DNA from: Micropruina sp.
GTDB taxonomy: Bacteria > Actinomycetota > Actinomycetes > Propionibacteriales > Propionibacteriaceae
DNA: 64,000 nt
Direction of reading: 5' to 3'
Assembly (NCBI GenBank): GCA_016711105.1
Contig: JADJTO010000003.1
Span: forward strand, 310,001-374,000
Shown here: one piece after another, positions 9,277 to 20,007 of the stretch
Layout of the letters: each line of letters opens with the position of its first letter
Numbering within the stretch: the stretch's first letter is position 1
Program-made: the position numbers and the translations under genes
The notes under the pieces: model-generated
Database searches by the model: none
The model's input: the letters and a program-made list of their open reading frames with translations, nothing else
What the model was told of the DNA's origin: nothing

Positions 9277-9383
9277 GCTGCGAGACTCTACCCAGGCCCT
9301 GGCGCTGGATCGGTGCAGGCCGACTGCGACCCGCGCGGCGTGGAAGCTGGGCGTGCGGCCGGGTATGACCTAGTCTCTGGACC

Positions 9384-11797
9384 ATGGCGACCCGCGCGTC
9401 TTCCCCACCGCGGACCCGAACCAGCGCGACGCGCGGTTCTGCTCCGCGGTCGTCCGAAGTAACAAACCACCTACCCGCGCGCCTGTGCGCGGCCGCAAGC
9501 CCGCGCCTCCGAGCGGGTTCCTTCAGGTGTTGGGTCGTGGCGTTGCCTCGATCTGGCGCGGCCTGGCCAAGGGCGTCGGTGCCCTGGCGCGCGGGATCGG
9601 GCACGGTGCGTCCGATCTGGATCCTGCGCTGCGCCGTGACGGGGCAGGCCTGGTGTTGATCGGCTTCGGGATCGTGGTCGCGGCCGAGTTCTGGTTCGGC
9701 GTGCCCAGCCCGGTCGGGCCTCTCGTCCGGACTGGCGTGGCCACCGTCTTCGGTTCCCTCGCCGTGGCGCTGCCGCTCTTCGCCCTCGGGATGGCGTGGC
9801 GCACGCTTCGACACCCCGACCGCAACGGCCCCGCTGGTCGGCAGGTGGTTGGTTGGAGCTGCGCGCTGATGGGCCTGCTGGGCCTGATCCACATCTCGAA
9901 GGGACTGCCGAGGTTCAGCGACCCCGGGCTCGTCCGCGAGGCTGGGGGAGCACTGGGCTTCATCGCCTCGTCTTTCCCCTCCGACTTGCTCACCGTGTGG
10001 ATCTCGGTTCCCCTGCTGCTTCTGCTCACGGTCTTCGGCCTGCTGGTGATCGCGGGATCCCGCTGCATGAAATCCCAGGCCGGTTCGAGGCCTTCCGGGA
10101 GAAGCTGCCCAAGTCCTCGCCGCCGTCCCTCGACTACGGAGTCGACAAGGCCTACGACACGCCGCTGGTGCTCGAGCACCCCGAGCCGGAGCCAGACCCC
10201 GAACCAGAGCCTCTCGATCCCGCCGAGCCGATTCGGCCGCTGCTCGCAGCCCCGGAGGCCCCCGCAGGGCTGCAGCCACCCCAGCACACGCTGAAGCCGC
10301 TTCGCGCCGAACAGCAGCCACTCTCCGGTGATGTGCAGTACCTGCTTCCTGAATCGGGAATGCTCAAGCCCGGCTCGGTCCCGAAGGCGCGGACGGCGGC
10401 CAGCGACGCCATCGTGGGTCGACTCACTGAGGTGCTCAACCAGTTCGAGATCGACGCCATGGTGACCGGGTACACCCGCGGCCCGACGGTGACGCGCTAC
10501 GAGGTGGAGCTTGGCAATGCGGTGAAGGTGGAGAAGGTTACCGCGCTGTCGCGCAACATCTCCTATGCCGTCGCCTCCGCGGACGTCCGGATCCTCTCCC
10601 CGATTCCAGGCAAGTCCGCCATCGGAATCGAGATCCCCAACGTCGACAAGGAGATCGTCTCCCTCGGCGATGTGCTGCGCAGCAGTCAAGCCCCGTAACG
10701 ACCACCACCCGATGACGGTCGGGCTGGGCAAGGACGTGGAGGGCGGTTACGTCGTTGCCAACCTGGCGAAGATGCCGCACCTGTTGGTGGCCGGAGCCAC
10801 CGGGTCCGGTAAGTCCAGCTTCATCAACTCGATGATCACCTCGGTGCTGATGCGCTCAACGCCCGATGAAGTGCGGCTGCTGATGATCGACCCGAAGCGG
10901 GTGGAGTTGACCCACTACGAGGGAATCCCGCACCTGGTCACACCGATCATCACCAACCCCAAGAAGGCCGCCGAAGCGTTGGATTGGGTGGTCCGAGAGA
11001 TGACTGCGCGCTACGACGACCTGGCTGCCTTCGGATTCCGGCACGTGGACGACTTCAACAAGGCGGTGCGTGGCTCGGCCGTGCAACTGCCGCCGGGGTC
11101 GGAACGGATCCTCAAGCCCTACCCGTACCTGCTGGTGATCGTCGATGAGTTGGCGGACCTGATGATGGTGTCACCACGCGACGTGGAGGACTCGATCGTC
11201 CGGATCACCCAGTTGGCGCGGGCTGCCGGGATCCATCTCGTGCTGGCGACCCAGCGCCCCTCCACTGATGTGGTCACGGGCTTGATCAAGGCCAATGTTC
11301 CGTCTCGGCTGGCCTTCGCCACGTCGTCCATGACTGACTCCCGGGTGATCTTGGACACGCCGGGTGCCGAGAAACTGGTCGGCCAGGGCGACGCCCTGTT
11401 CCTGCCGATGGGACAGAGTAAGGCGCTCCGCGTCCAGGGAGCGTGGGTCACCGAGCAGGAGATTCGCTCGGTGGTCAAGCACGTGACCGGGCAGTTGACG
11501 CCGCAGTACCGCGAAGACGTAGCTGTCGTCACCGATTCGGCCAAGACCGTCGCCGAAGACATTGGGGACGACCTGGAACTGGTGCTGGAGGCGGCCACGC
11601 TCGTGGTCAACCTCCAGTTGGTTCGATCCTCGATGTTGCAGCGCAAGCTGCGGGTCGGGTTCGCGAAGGCCGGACGCCTGATGGACATTCTGGAAACCCG
11701 TGGCGTCGTGGGGCCCTCCGAAGGCTCGAAACCGCGGGAAGTGTTGGTGAAGCCCGAGGACCTCGACGATGTGCTGTTGAGCCTGCGCGAAGGCTGA
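9384..11797 (+). CDS. ftsK: DNA translocase FtsK/SpoIIIE, three frameshifts
   Basis: FtsK pumps chromosomal DNA through the closing division septum. The N-terminal part has four hydrophobic segments (about 9650-10060), then a proline- and glutamate-rich linker, then the motor domain with Walker A GATGSGKS near 10800 and [11 protein letters not shown] as Walker B. The C-terminal gamma domain, [20 protein letters not shown], reads DNA polarity signals. Three single-base breaks are needed to join it: near 9460, near 10058 (before [10 protein letters not shown]) and near 10690 (between VLRSS and RNDHHPM). Start ATG 9384 gives a basic, Ser/Thr/Arg-rich N-terminus usual for actinobacterial FtsK. 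Because the gene is essential, I read the breaks as sequence errors. Confidence 0.93.
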
Positions 11798-11828
11798 ACA
11801 AGCGCGACGTGCAGTAGATTCGGGTCTT

Positions 11829-13255
11829 ATGACCGCTCAGCCGACCACCGTGCATTTGGTCAGTCTCGGGTGCGCCCGCAACGACGTCGACACCGAAGAA
11901 CTCGCCGGTCGACTCCAGGCCGGCGGATTCCGGTTGGTCGACGAGGCCTCCGAAGCCACCGCAGTGGTGGTGAACACCTGCGGCTTCATCGACACAGCCA
12001 AGAAGGACTCGGTCGACACCCTCCTGGCGGCCGCCGATCTGAAGCAGTCAGGCGTGACCAAAGCGGTGGTCGCGGTCGGCTGTATGGCCGAGAGGTATGG
12101 CCGGGAGTTGGCCGAGGCCCTGCCCGAAGCGGACGCCGTCCTGGGGTTCGACGAGTACGCCGGCATCGCTGACCGGTTGAACTGGATCCTGGCCGGTGGC
12201 CGACATGACGCGCACACCCCGCGCGATCGCCGCACCCTGCTGCCCCTGGCGCCTCGTGCGCGACCTGCCGCAGTCGCCGAGGTGGCCGTCCGGGGCACGC
12301 CCCCGCGTCCGGTCCGCGGCTTCATCGCAAGCGGCTGGCAGGAGGGCCCAGCGCGCCGCTCAAGATCGCCTCGGGCTGTGATCGGCGCTGCGCCTTCTGT
12401 GCCATCCCGTCCTTCCGCGGTGCGTTCGTCTCCCGTCCGGCCTCCGAGATCGTCGAGGAGGCCCGCTGGCTGGCTGACAACGGCGTCCGCGAACTCTTCC
12501 TGGTCAGCGAGAACTCGTCCTCCTACGGCAAGGATCTGGGTCAGCTGGGAGCGTTGGAGGGGTTGCTCACCGATCTTTCCGGGATCGACGGCGTGGAGTG
12601 GATCCGAGTCTCCTACCTGCAGCCGGCCGAGATCCGACCTAGCCTGATTGAGGCCATGGTGGCCACGCCGAAGGTGGTGCCGTACTTCGACCTCTCCTTC
12701 CAACACGCCTCGCCGGCCGTCCTGCGCCGGATGCGCCGCTTCGGCGATTCGGACTCCTTCCTCGGCCTGATCGACCGGATCCGCACCTTGGCGCCCGCTG
12801 CGGGCATCCGGAGCAACGTGATCGTCGGCTTCCCTGGCGAGTCCGATGGCGACGTCGCGGTGTTGGCAGACTTCATCTCACAGGCACGCCTGGACGTCCT
12901 GGGCGTCTTCCCCTACTCCGATGAGGAAGGCACCGAAGGGGCGAAGTTGTCCGGTCACCTGGCCGAGTCGGTCATCGCTGAACGCTTCGACATGATCAGC
13001 GAGTTTGCCGGTGAAGTGGCCAATCAACGGGCGGAAGATCGGCTGGGTGAGCGGGTGGAGGTGTTGATCGAAGAACTCTCCACGGAGGGCCCGCTTGGCC
13101 GCGCTCGACACCAGGGGCCGGAGGTCGATGGCACCGTCCGTTTCGCGGGAGCTCTCGATGAGTGCTCCGTCGGCGAACTCGTCTGGGGTAGGGTCGCGGC
13201 TACAGATGGTGTTGACCTCATCGCGTGCGAAGAAGGATCCGATGTCCGGGGTTGA
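11829..13255 (+). CDS. rimO: Ribosomal protein S12 methylthiotransferase, one frameshift
   Basis: RimO adds a methylthio group to an aspartate of ribosomal protein S12 using two [4Fe-4S] clusters and S-adenosylmethionine. The N-terminal MTTase domain has [10 protein letters not shown] and NTCGFID, the radical SAM motif is CDRRCAFC near 12389, and a TRAM domain ends the protein. The frame breaks near 12290; one extra C restores [12 protein letters not shown] and leads into the radical SAM domain. The 3' end overlaps pgsA by 14 bases, so rimO-pgsA-cinA form one unit. The SLGCARND N-terminus and C-terminal length distinguish it from MiaB, which is encoded separately at 18.6 kb. Confidence 0.93.
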
Positions 13256-13829
13256 GCAGGAACCTAGCCCGTTCAACCTTCCGAACGCGCTGACGGTGAT
13301 CCGGCTGGTGCTGGTGCCGGTGTTCGCCTGGACGCTGTTCGTCCACCCCACCGACCTGCTCTGGCGCTTAGCGGCGACGGCCGTTTTCATTGTCGCGATC
13401 GTCACCGACGCCTTCGACGGGCACCTTGCTCGCAAGTACAACCTGATCACTCGCTTCGGCAAGATCTGGGACCCCATCGCCGACAAGGCACTCACCGGAA
13501 TGGCGTTCATCGGGCTGAGCATCCTGGGGGAATTGCCCTGGTGGATCACGCTGATCATCCTTGCCCGCGAGTGGGGGATCACCTGGATTCGGGTAGCCAT
13601 GCTCAAGTACGGGGTCATGGTGGCGAACAAGGGCGGCAAGCTGAAGACCATCCTGCAGAGCATCGCGCTGATCCTCTTCCTTCCCGGCTTGCCGCTGTTG
13701 CCAGTGCCGCTGCAGTGGGCTGCCTGGACGGTGATGATCGCGGCTTTCGCTCTCACCGTGATGACCGGCGTCGATTATGTTCGCGAGGCGATCCTGTTGC
13801 GCCGCCAAGGCAGGTCCGGCGGTCAGTGA
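13242..13829 (+). CDS. pgsA: CDP-diacylglycerol--glycerol-3-phosphate 3-phosphatidyltransferase
   Basis: This 195-residue membrane enzyme makes phosphatidylglycerol phosphate from CDP-diacylglycerol. The CDP-alcohol phosphatidyltransferase motif is complete: D, then DG, AR, G, D and D appear in order across DAFDGHLAR and [11 protein letters not shown]. Several hydrophobic helices follow. ATG 13242 lies inside the end of rimO, and the stop shares its last base with the cinA ATG (TGATG), so translation of the three genes is coupled. The rimO-pgsA-cinA order is common in actinobacteria. Confidence 0.94.
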   Translation: MSGVEQEPSPFNLPNALTVIRLVLVPVFAWTLFVHPTDLLWRLAATAVFIVAIVTDAFDGHLARKYNLITRFGKIWDPIADKALTGMAFIGLSILGELPWWITLIILAREWGITWIRVAMLKYGVMVANKGGKLKTILQSIALILFLPGLPLLPVPLQWAAWTVMIAAFALTVMTGVDYVREAILLRRQGRSGGQ

Positions 13830-14332
13830 TGGACCAGGACGCCGCTGCCCTTGCACTGTTGGCGGTGCGCACGCTGGCGATCCGCGACTTGCGTCTGGCT
13901 ACCTCGGAGAGTCTCACTGGTGGTGGCCTGGGGGCCGCGATCACCTCAGTCCCCGGTTCGTCCGCGGTCTATCTCGGCGGCGTGATCGCCTATGCGACCC
14001 CGATGAAACGGGTCCTTTCCGGCGTGCCCGCCGAGGTGTTGGCCATGGTCGGGCCGATCTCGGGATTGACCGCCGCCGAGATGGCGTTCGGTGTGCAGCG
14101 ACTCACCGGGGCCGACTGGGCGATAGCCACAACCGGTGTGGCGGGCCCCGAGCCGCAAGGCAAGCATCCAGTCGGCGAGGTCTGGATCTGTGTGGTCGGG
14201 CCCCGGGTAGGAACGGTGGAGCCGGCCGTCCAGGCGGTGCGGCTGGACCTGGTGGGCGACCGGGAGCAGATTCGGCGGGACACAGTCACCGCGGCGTTGC
14301 GAGTGCTGGTCACGATGCTCTCCCCGGTCTGA
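13829..14332 (+). CDS. cinA: CinA C-terminal family nicotinamide-nucleotide amidohydrolase
   Basis: This 167-residue protein is the single-domain PncC/CinA-C type, which deamidates nicotinamide mononucleotide for NAD recycling. LATSESLTGGGLGAAIT near residue 22, a YATPMK segment and the GVAGPEPQGKHPVGEV signature near residue 109 are typical. The N-terminal MoCF-like domain of full CinA is absent, as is usual in actinobacteria. It overlaps pgsA by one base and precedes the clgR-like regulator and recA, its conserved position. Confidence 0.92.
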   Translation: MDQDAAALALLAVRTLAIRDLRLATSESLTGGGLGAAITSVPGSSAVYLGGVIAYATPMKRVLSGVPAEVLAMVGPISGLTAAEMAFGVQRLTGADWAIATTGVAGPEPQGKHPVGEVWICVVGPRVGTVEPAVQAVRLDLVGDREQIRRDTVTAALRVLVTMLSPV

Positions 14333-14338
14333 CCGGGG
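14322..14338 (+). terminator. Hairpin over the cinA stop codon
   Basis: CCCCGGT and ACCGGGG form a seven-base GC-only stem with a three-base loop that spans the cinA stop codon. There is no T-run afterwards, which is common for actinobacterial terminators. It would separate the rimO-pgsA-cinA unit from the regulator that follows. Confidence 0.45.
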
Positions 14339-14409
14339 AACAGATCGCGGACGCGCGGTGTTGAGCAGCCAACGTCGTTAAAACCACTTCGGACGGATAG
14401 AGTCACCAC

Positions 14410-14703
14410 ATGGTTCAGGACAAGCCTCTACTGATGCGTGAGGTGCTGGGGGAGTCCCTGCGCGAGCTCCGCACGTCGGAGAGCTTGACGCTGCGCGAAG
14501 TGTCCTCCAGCGCCCGGGTCAGCCTCGGTTACCTCTCCGAGATCGAACGTGGTCAAAAAGAGGCTTCCAGCGAGTTGCTCAACGCGATCTGTGGTGCCCT
14601 GGGCGTTCCGCTGTCCAGCGTGCTGCGCAAGGTCAGCGACAAGATCGACGGCCAAGACGTCGTTACGCAACTGCCGCGGCCACGGCAATCCGTCGCCGCC
14701 TGA
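14410..14703 (+). CDS. clgR: XRE-family regulator, ClgR-like
   Basis: This 97-residue protein is an HTH_XRE regulator: the helix-turn-helix lies at about residues 12-65, with [24 protein letters not shown]. The sequence and its place between cinA and recA match ClgR of other actinobacteria, which activates clp protease, DNA repair and stress genes. The short C-terminal tail ends in small residues, as in ClgR proteins that are themselves Clp substrates. Identity as ClgR is from position and sequence type, not from a full comparison. Confidence 0.83.
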   Translation: MVQDKPLLMREVLGESLRELRTSESLTLREVSSSARVSLGYLSEIERGQKEASSELLNAICGALGVPLSSVLRKVSDKIDGQDVVTQLPRPRQSVAA

Positions 14704-14704
14704 C

Positions 14705-14899
14705 GTGCGGGAAGCCGAGCTGTGGCTGCGCCTGACCAAGCACCTCGGGCAGGGGTATGCCCCGGTCTGGGCCGATCAAGTGGTTCTGGCCGAGTTGGGC
14801 GGGCGCACCGTACGTGAAGGCCTGGCCGCAGGGTTACCGTGCAAGCGGATCTGGCGCGCGGTCGGCGAGATCTTGGAGCTCCCGGCCCACGAACGTTGA
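14705..14899 (+). CDS. DUF3046 family protein
   Basis: This 64-residue frame starts with GTG one base after the upstream stop and reads MREAELWLRLTKHLG at its N-terminus, with the family-typical WADQVVLAELGGRTV and RIWRAVGEILELP. DUF3046 proteins are small, actinobacteria-specific and almost always lie directly before recA. No function is established. Its close spacing suggests co-transcription with the clgR-like gene. Confidence 0.85.
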   Translation: MREAELWLRLTKHLGQGYAPVWADQVVLAELGGRTVREGLAAGLPCKRIWRAVGEILELPAHER

Positions 14900-14926
14900 G
14901 CAGACGGTTGGCGTGTCGCTCGTCTT

Positions 14927-14942
14927 TCGAACATCTGTTCGT
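14927..14942 (+). promoter_or_regulatory. LexA-binding SOS box of recA
   Basis: TCGAACATCTGTTCGT matches the actinobacterial and Gram-positive SOS box (CGAAC, four bases, GTTCG) with perfect half-sites. It lies about 130 bases before the recA start. LexA is encoded in this window at 26.0-26.8 kb, so recA should be induced by DNA damage. Confidence 0.88.
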
Positions 14943-15073
14943 TAATCTTGTGGACGAGGAAAGCTGAGTTATCCACAGGCGGCAGATTCGCTGACAGGTT
15001 TGTCAGTGCTGGTTCCTATGGTGTGAGGCGAAGCACATGACACCGGATCAGCCGGGATGACGAAGGGGAAGAC

Positions 15074-16117
15074 ATGGCGGTAGCCGATCGCGCGAAGGCA
15101 CTGGAAGCGGCCCTCGCTCAAATCGAAAAGCAGCATGGCAAGGGTTCGGTGATGCGCCTGGGCGAAGATGTCCGGCAGCCGATCGCAGTCACCCCCACCG
15201 GTGCGATCGCCCTCGACGTGGCGCTCGGTATCGGTGGGTTGCCTCGCGGACGCGTGGTGGAGATCTACGGTCCGGAGTCCAGCGGTAAGACGACGGTGGC
15301 CCTGCATGTGATTGCCAATGCGCAGGCCGCAGGCGGGATCTGCGCGTTCATCGATGCTGAGCATGCGCTCGATCCCGACTACGCCCAGAAGCTCGGGGTC
15401 GACACCGACGCTCTGCTGGTGAGCCAGCCCGACAACGGCGAGCAGGCTCTGGAGATCGCCGACATGCTGGTCCGCTCTGGCGCCTTGGCGCTGATCGTCA
15501 TCGACTCGGTGGCAGGCGCTCACCCCCCGGGCCGAGATCGAGGCGAGATGGGTGACTCCCATGTGGGCCTGCAGGCGCGTTTGATGAGCCAAGCGCTGCG
15601 CAAGATGACCGGCGCCCTCTCCCAGGCTGGCACCACCGCGATCTTCATCAACCAGCTGCGCGAGAAGATCGGCGTCATGTTCGGTTCGCCCGAGACCACC
15701 ACCGGTGGTCGGGCGCTGAAGTTCTATTCCTCGGTGCGGCTCGATGTCCGTCGGATCGAGACCCTCAAGGACGGCCAGGAGATGGTCGGAAACCGCACCC
15801 GGGTCAAGGTTGCCAAGAACAAAGTTGCCCCGCCGTTCAAGCAAGCCGAGTTCGACATCATCTACGGGCAGGGAATCAGCCGCGAGGGCAGCCTGATCGA
15901 CCTGGGGGTCGAGGTGGGTCTGATCCGCAAAGCGGGCGCCTGGTTCACCTACAACTCTGATCAGCTTGGTCAGGGCAAGGAGAATGCCCGCAACTACCTG
16001 CGCAAGAACCCTGAGGTCGCCAACGAGATCGAAGAGCGCATCCTCAAGCACATGGGGATCGGCGAGCACAAAGTTCCCGCCGGCGTCGACCCGGTGACCG
16101 GCGAGGTGGCGTTCTGA
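15074..16117 (+). CDS. recA: Recombinase RecA, with a compensated pair of indels
   Basis: RecA forms filaments on single-stranded DNA, drives strand exchange and triggers LexA cleavage. It is 347 residues long with Walker A GPESSGKT at residues 66-73 and a normal C-terminal domain. Residues 148-157 read [10 protein letters not shown] where the family has AAL(T/V)PRAEIEG. Removing one G near 15515 and adding one near 15542 restores the expected sequence exactly, so the frame is lost and regained. That segment is highly conserved in RecA, so a sequence error is far more likely than a variant. An SOS box lies upstream and recX follows directly. Confidence 0.97.
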   Translation: MAVADRAKALEAALAQIEKQHGKGSVMRLGEDVRQPIAVTPTGAIALDVALGIGGLPRGRVVEIYGPESSGKTTVALHVIANAQAAGGICAFIDAEHALDPDYAQKLGVDTDALLVSQPDNGEQALEIADMLVRSGALALIVIDSVAGAHPPGRDRGEMGDSHVGLQARLMSQALRKMTGALSQAGTTAIFINQLREKIGVMFGSPETTTGGRALKFYSSVRLDVRRIETLKDGQEMVGNRTRVKVAKNKVAPPFKQAEFDIIYGQGISREGSLIDLGVEVGLIRKAGAWFTYNSDQLGQGKENARNYLRKNPEVANEIEERILKHMGIGEHKVPAGVDPVTGEVAF

Positions 16118-16623
16118 AGCTCGAGGATGCCGATGCCGATCACGCGGCGGTAGCGCGGGAGATCGCGCTGAGGTTGCTGACTGCCCGTGCCCGCAGCGGT
16201 GAGGAACTTCGCCGAGCGATGCGTCGGAAGGGTGTTCCTGAAGACGTCGTCGACGAGGTTCTGGTCCGCTTCACTGAGGTGGGGCTGGTCGACGACCGAG
16301 GTTTCGCCTCGGCTTTGTCGGCCAGCCAGTCGCGGCGTCTCACCTCGGCTCGCGTTCTCCGGCAGAAGCTTCGCGAGAAGGGGGTCGAGGCCGAGATCAT
16401 CGACGAAACGTTGGCGGAGCGCGACCCTGAGGCCGACCTCGAGGCCGCGCGGGCCCTGGTGCTCAAACGGCAGTCTGCCCTCCAGGGGGTGGATCGAAGC
16501 GCTCGTTATCGACGGCTGGCCGGGTTGTTGTCGCGACGGGGCTTCGGGTCATCGGTGATCAGCCGAGCGATCCGCGAGGCTGAGGCCGACAGCATCGACG
16601 ATCAGTGGGTCGAGGTCGAGTAG
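16114..16623 (+). CDS. recX: Regulatory protein RecX, possible CTG start
   Basis: RecX binds RecA filaments and limits RecA activity. The protein is made of three-helix RecX repeats, with [19 protein letters not shown] near the N-terminus, [12 protein letters not shown] and [15 protein letters not shown] at the end. The usual start codons are missing where the family begins: the first TTG is at 16174, but homologous sequence ([16 protein letters not shown]) runs upstream to about 16120. A CTG at 16114 forms a CTGA overlap with the recA stop, the same geometry as the ATGA and GTGA overlaps elsewhere in this window. I give that as the start with low certainty; the gene identity is secure. Confidence 0.85.
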   Translation: MKLEDADADHAAVAREIALRLLTARARSGEELRRAMRRKGVPEDVVDEVLVRFTEVGLVDDRGFASALSASQSRRLTSARVLRQKLREKGVEAEIIDETLAERDPEADLEAARALVLKRQSALQGVDRSARYRRLAGLLSRRGFGSSVISRAIREAEADSIDDQWVEVE

Positions 16624-16883
16624 GTCGTTTCGGTGGTCTTTGGTGGGGCTGGCTTGAAACTGGGCCCGGGTCGATCTAGCCTGCCAACAGGTGTGCTACT
16701 CGACACTGTCAACTGATGCGATCGACCTTGTAAACGGGGCATTAACCCCACCTCAACTAGTTGTTCTGTCGCGGTCCTGCCGCGGAGCGACGAGAGCGAC
16801 CTTGGCGCCTTGGCGTCTGGCCGCTGGATTTGACATCTTGATAGGACGTTTGGCGTACCTTCACTAGCGACTGGAGGTGCGAG

Positions 16884-18503
16884 ATGGATGCAGTGCTGTT
16901 GATGAGCGTGATCGCGTTCATGCTGGGGCTGGTCCTTCTGGCACTGCTGGCTGTCGGGATTGTCCTGTTCCGCAACCATCAGCTGGCCAAGAACCAAGCG
17001 GCGCGCCGAGCGGTGGAGCAGGAGAAAACCACCCTTCAGGCGCTGCGGGCCAAGGTCGACCCGACGGTGCGCAAGCATGAGGCCGACGAGATCCTCCGCC
17101 AGGCCCAGGCTGAGGCGGAGCGAATCCGGCACGACGCCGAACGCACCCGCGCAGACGTCGATGAGCGAGGGCGCCTGGAGCGTGACGACCTGCGGCGACA
17201 GCACGTGGAGCTGGACCGGCGTGAGCGGTTGCTCGCCCAGCGCGAGGATCGGGCCACCTCGGCGGAGAAGGTGACCGAGGAACTGCAGGCGACGGTGCTC
17301 GCCTTCCAGGCCGATCTGGATCGGCGCGCCGACGCGCTCACCGCGTCCGAGCAGGAACAGCGGCAGGCCCTCAGTCGAATTTCGGGGCTGACCTCGGAGG
17401 AGGCTCGCGCGGAGGTGATGGCGGCCGTCGAGCGCGAGGCCCGCTTGGCGGGCGTCGCGCTGAGCCGCGAGATCGAGGCGGAGGCGCGGCGCAACGGTGA
17501 GCAGCAAGCCCGGCGGATCATCGTGTCGGCGATCCAGCGGTTGGCCAATGAGCAGACCACGGAGTCGGTTGTCTCGACGGTGCCGCTACCCGGGGATGAG
17601 ATGAAGGGCCGCATCATTGGCCGTGAAGGGCGCAACATTCGGGCCTTCGAGCAGATCACCGGGGTCAACGTGATGATCGATGACACCCCCGAGAGTGTCC
17701 TGCTCTCCTGCTTCGACCCGGTTCGCCGCGAAACGGCCAGGATCACGCTCAGTGAACTGGTTGCCGACGGACGCATCCATCCGGCCCGGATCGAGGAAGT
17801 CTACGAGCGTTCCAAGCGAAAGATGGACGATTTGTGCCTGCGTGCCGCCGAAGACGCCTGCGCCGAGGTGGGGATCACAGACCTGGATCCGCGCTTGCTG
17901 CCGACCCTGGGCGCGCTGCGGTTCCGCACGTCCTATGGGCAGAACGTGCTCAAGCACCTGATCGAGTGCGCTCACGTCGCCGGGTTGATGGCTGCCGAGC
18001 TTCAACTCGACGTCGCCACCTGCCGACGGGCGGCGTTCCTGCACGACCTCGGCAAGGCCCTCACTCATGAGGTGGAGGGCTCCCATGCCAAGGTTGGGGC
18101 CGACCTGGCGCGTCGCTTCGGTGAGCACCCTGACATCGTCCATGCCATCGAGGCACACCATGGTGAGGTCGAACCCCGCACTGTGGAGGCGGTCCTCACC
18201 CAGGCGGCGGACGCGATCAGCGGTGGTCGCCCGGGTGCCCGTCGGGAGAGCCTCGAGATTTACGTCAAGCGACTGCAGCGGCTGGAAGAGATTGCCCGCG
18301 CCCACCAGGGGGTGGACAAGGTGTTCGCCATGCAAGCCGGGCGCGAGATCCGGGTCATGGTGGTTCCCGAGCAGGTCGACGACACCGAAGCTCATGTCAT
18401 CGCCAAGGACATCGCCAGGCAGGTCGAGGCGGAGCTCACCTACCCGGGCAACATCAAGGTGACCGTGGTTCGCGAGTCACGCGCCGTCGAACTCGCCCGT
18501 TGA
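16884..18503 (+). CDS. rny: Ribonuclease Y
   Basis: RNase Y is a membrane-anchored endoribonuclease that starts mRNA decay. One N-terminal transmembrane helix (about residues 4-28) is followed by a long charged coiled coil (about 40-210), a KH RNA-binding domain with the motif KGRIIGREGRNIR near residue 238, and an HD hydrolase domain with FLHDLGKAL near residue 388. Length, 539 residues, matches the family. GGAGG lies eight bases before the ATG. The 260-bp gap upstream of it holds TTGACA at 16830 and TACCTT at 16856, but at 20-base spacing, so no promoter is called. Confidence 0.95.
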   Translation: MDAVLLMSVIAFMLGLVLLALLAVGIVLFRNHQLAKNQAARRAVEQEKTTLQALRAKVDPTVRKHEADEILRQAQAEAERIRHDAERTRADVDERGRLERDDLRRQHVELDRRERLLAQREDRATSAEKVTEELQATVLAFQADLDRRADALTASEQEQRQALSRISGLTSEEARAEVMAAVEREARLAGVALSREIEAEARRNGEQQARRIIVSAIQRLANEQTTESVVSTVPLPGDEMKGRIIGREGRNIRAFEQITGVNVMIDDTPESVLLSCFDPVRRETARITLSELVADGRIHPARIEEVYERSKRKMDDLCLRAAEDACAEVGITDLDPRLLPTLGALRFRTSYGQNVLKHLIECAHVAGLMAAELQLDVATCRRAAFLHDLGKALTHEVEGSHAKVGADLARRFGEHPDIVHAIEAHHGEVEPRTVEAVLTQAADAISGGRPGARRESLEIYVKRLQRLEEIARAHQGVDKVFAMQAGREIRVMVVPEQVDDTEAHVIAKDIARQVEAELTYPGNIKVTVVRESRAVELAR

Positions 18504-18561
18504 GCGGCTGATCCGGCTCGCCGCCTGTTCGGGCGGCTGACTTCGCGTAGCCTTGTCGGCG

Positions 18562-20007
18562 ATGTCGAACCGTACCTATGAAGTGGTCACCTACGGGTGC
18601 CAGATGAACGTCCATGATTCCGAGCGGATTTCCGGAGTGCTGGATGCGGCCGGCTACGCTCCCGCCGAGGCCGGTACGCAGGCCGATGTTGTGGTGTTCA
18701 ACACCTGCGCCGTTCGCGAGAATGCTGATAACCGCCTCTACGGAAACCTCGGACACCTGGCCCCGGTGAAGCAGAAGCATCCGGGAATGCAGATCGCGGT
18801 CGGCGGTTGCATGGCCCAGAAGGACCGCGACGTGGTGGTGAAGAAGGCGCCCTGGGTCGATGTGGTGTTCGGCACCAACAACCTGGGCTCGTTGCCGGTA
18901 CTGCTTGAGCGGGCACGCGTGCGCGAGGAAGCACAGGTCGAGATCAAGGAAGCGCTGGAGGCATTCCCTTCGACTCTGCCCACCCGGCGAGATTCGGCGT
19001 ACGCCGCCTGGGTGTCGATCAGTGTCGGCTGCAACAACACCTGCACCTTCTGCATCGTGCCGGCGCTGCGTGGCAAGGAGAACGATCGACGCCCCGGCGA
19101 CATCCTCGCTGAGGTCCGTGCCTTGGTCGCCGAAGGCGTCCAGGAGATCACGCTGCTGGGGCAGAACGTCAACGCCTATGGGGTCGAGTTCGGTGACCGT
19201 CAGGCCTTCGCCGGCTTGCTCCGAGCGTGCGGAGAGGTCGAGGGGCTTCGGCGGGTACGGTTCACGTCGCCGCACCCCAAGGATTTCACCGACGATGTGA
19301 TCGCCGCGATGGCGGAGACGCCCAACGTGATGCCCTCGTTGCACATGCCGCTGCAATCGGGGTCGGACGCGGTGCTGAAGGCGATGCGCCGCTCTTACCG
19401 CTCGGAGAAGTACCTGGGAATCATTGATCGAGTGCGAGCCGCGATGCCGCATGCCGCGATCACCACCGACATCATCGTCGGCTTCCCCGGCGAGACGGAG
19501 GCAGATTTCGCTGACACCCTGCGAGTGGTGGAGGCTTCCCGCTTCGCCGCAGCATTCACCTTCCAGTACTCCATTCGTCCGGGCACACCGGCGGCCACGA
19601 TGCCCGATCAGGTGCCCAAGCAGGTTGTTCAAGAGCGCTACGAGCGGCTGATCGACCTCGTGGGGGAGATCGCCTGGGCGGAGAACTCGCAGCTTGTCGG
19701 CAGCAACGTCGAGGTCATGTTCGCCGCCGGAGAGGGCCGCAAAGACGCAGCCACCTCGCGGATGTCGGGACGTGCCCGCGACAACCGACTGGTACACGTG
19801 ACGGTGCCTGAGGATCCCGCGCTGCGTCCGCGGCCCGGCGACCTCGCCGAGGTGGAGATCACGTACGCGGCGCCGCATCATCTGAATGCCGACGGGGGAC
19901 TGGTGGCCCTACGCCGGACTGCCGGCGGCGACGCCTGGCAACAACGCAACGGTGCATCGCCGAAGAAGTTGGTCGGCCTGGGTCTCCCCGGGTTTGCTCG
20001 GGCATGA
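18562..20007 (+). CDS. miaB: tRNA-2-methylthio-N6-dimethylallyladenosine synthase
   Basis: MiaB adds a methylthio group to isopentenyl-adenosine 37 of tRNAs that read UNN codons. The 481-residue protein has the MTTase domain ([28 protein letters not shown]), the radical SAM motif CNNTCTFC near residue 160 and a TRAM domain with [12 protein letters not shown] 18562 is preferred to TTG 18553. The enzyme that makes its substrate, MiaA, is encoded downstream at 20.5 kb, separated by a terminator and a small reverse gene. Confidence 0.96.
   Translation: MSNRTYEVVTYGCQMNVHDSERISGVLDAAGYAPAEAGTQADVVVFNTCAVRENADNRLYGNLGHLAPVKQKHPGMQIAVGGCMAQKDRDVVVKKAPWVDVVFGTNNLGSLPVLLERARVREEAQVEIKEALEAFPSTLPTRRDSAYAAWVSISVGCNNTCTFCIVPALRGKENDRRPGDILAEVRALVAEGVQEITLLGQNVNAYGVEFGDRQAFAGLLRACGEVEGLRRVRFTSPHPKDFTDDVIAAMAETPNVMPSLHMPLQSGSDAVLKAMRRSYRSEKYLGIIDRVRAAMPHAAITTDIIVGFPGETEADFADTLRVVEASRFAAAFTFQYSIRPGTPAATMPDQVPKQVVQERYERLIDLVGEIAWAENSQLVGSNVEVMFAAGEGRKDAATSRMSGRARDNRLVHVTVPEDPALRPRPGDLAEVEITYAAPHHLNADGGLVALRRTAGGDAWQQRNGASPKKLVGLGLPGFARA

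Noticed and set aside
16830..16861. TTGACA and TACCTT as a promoter for rny
   Set aside because: The spacer is 20 bases, too long for a sigma-A type promoter. The same spacing occurs before sigA at 53674, so both were left out.
18454..19881. A 475-residue reverse frame antisense to miaB
   Set aside because: miaB on the forward strand is complete with all motifs; the antisense frame shows no family pattern.
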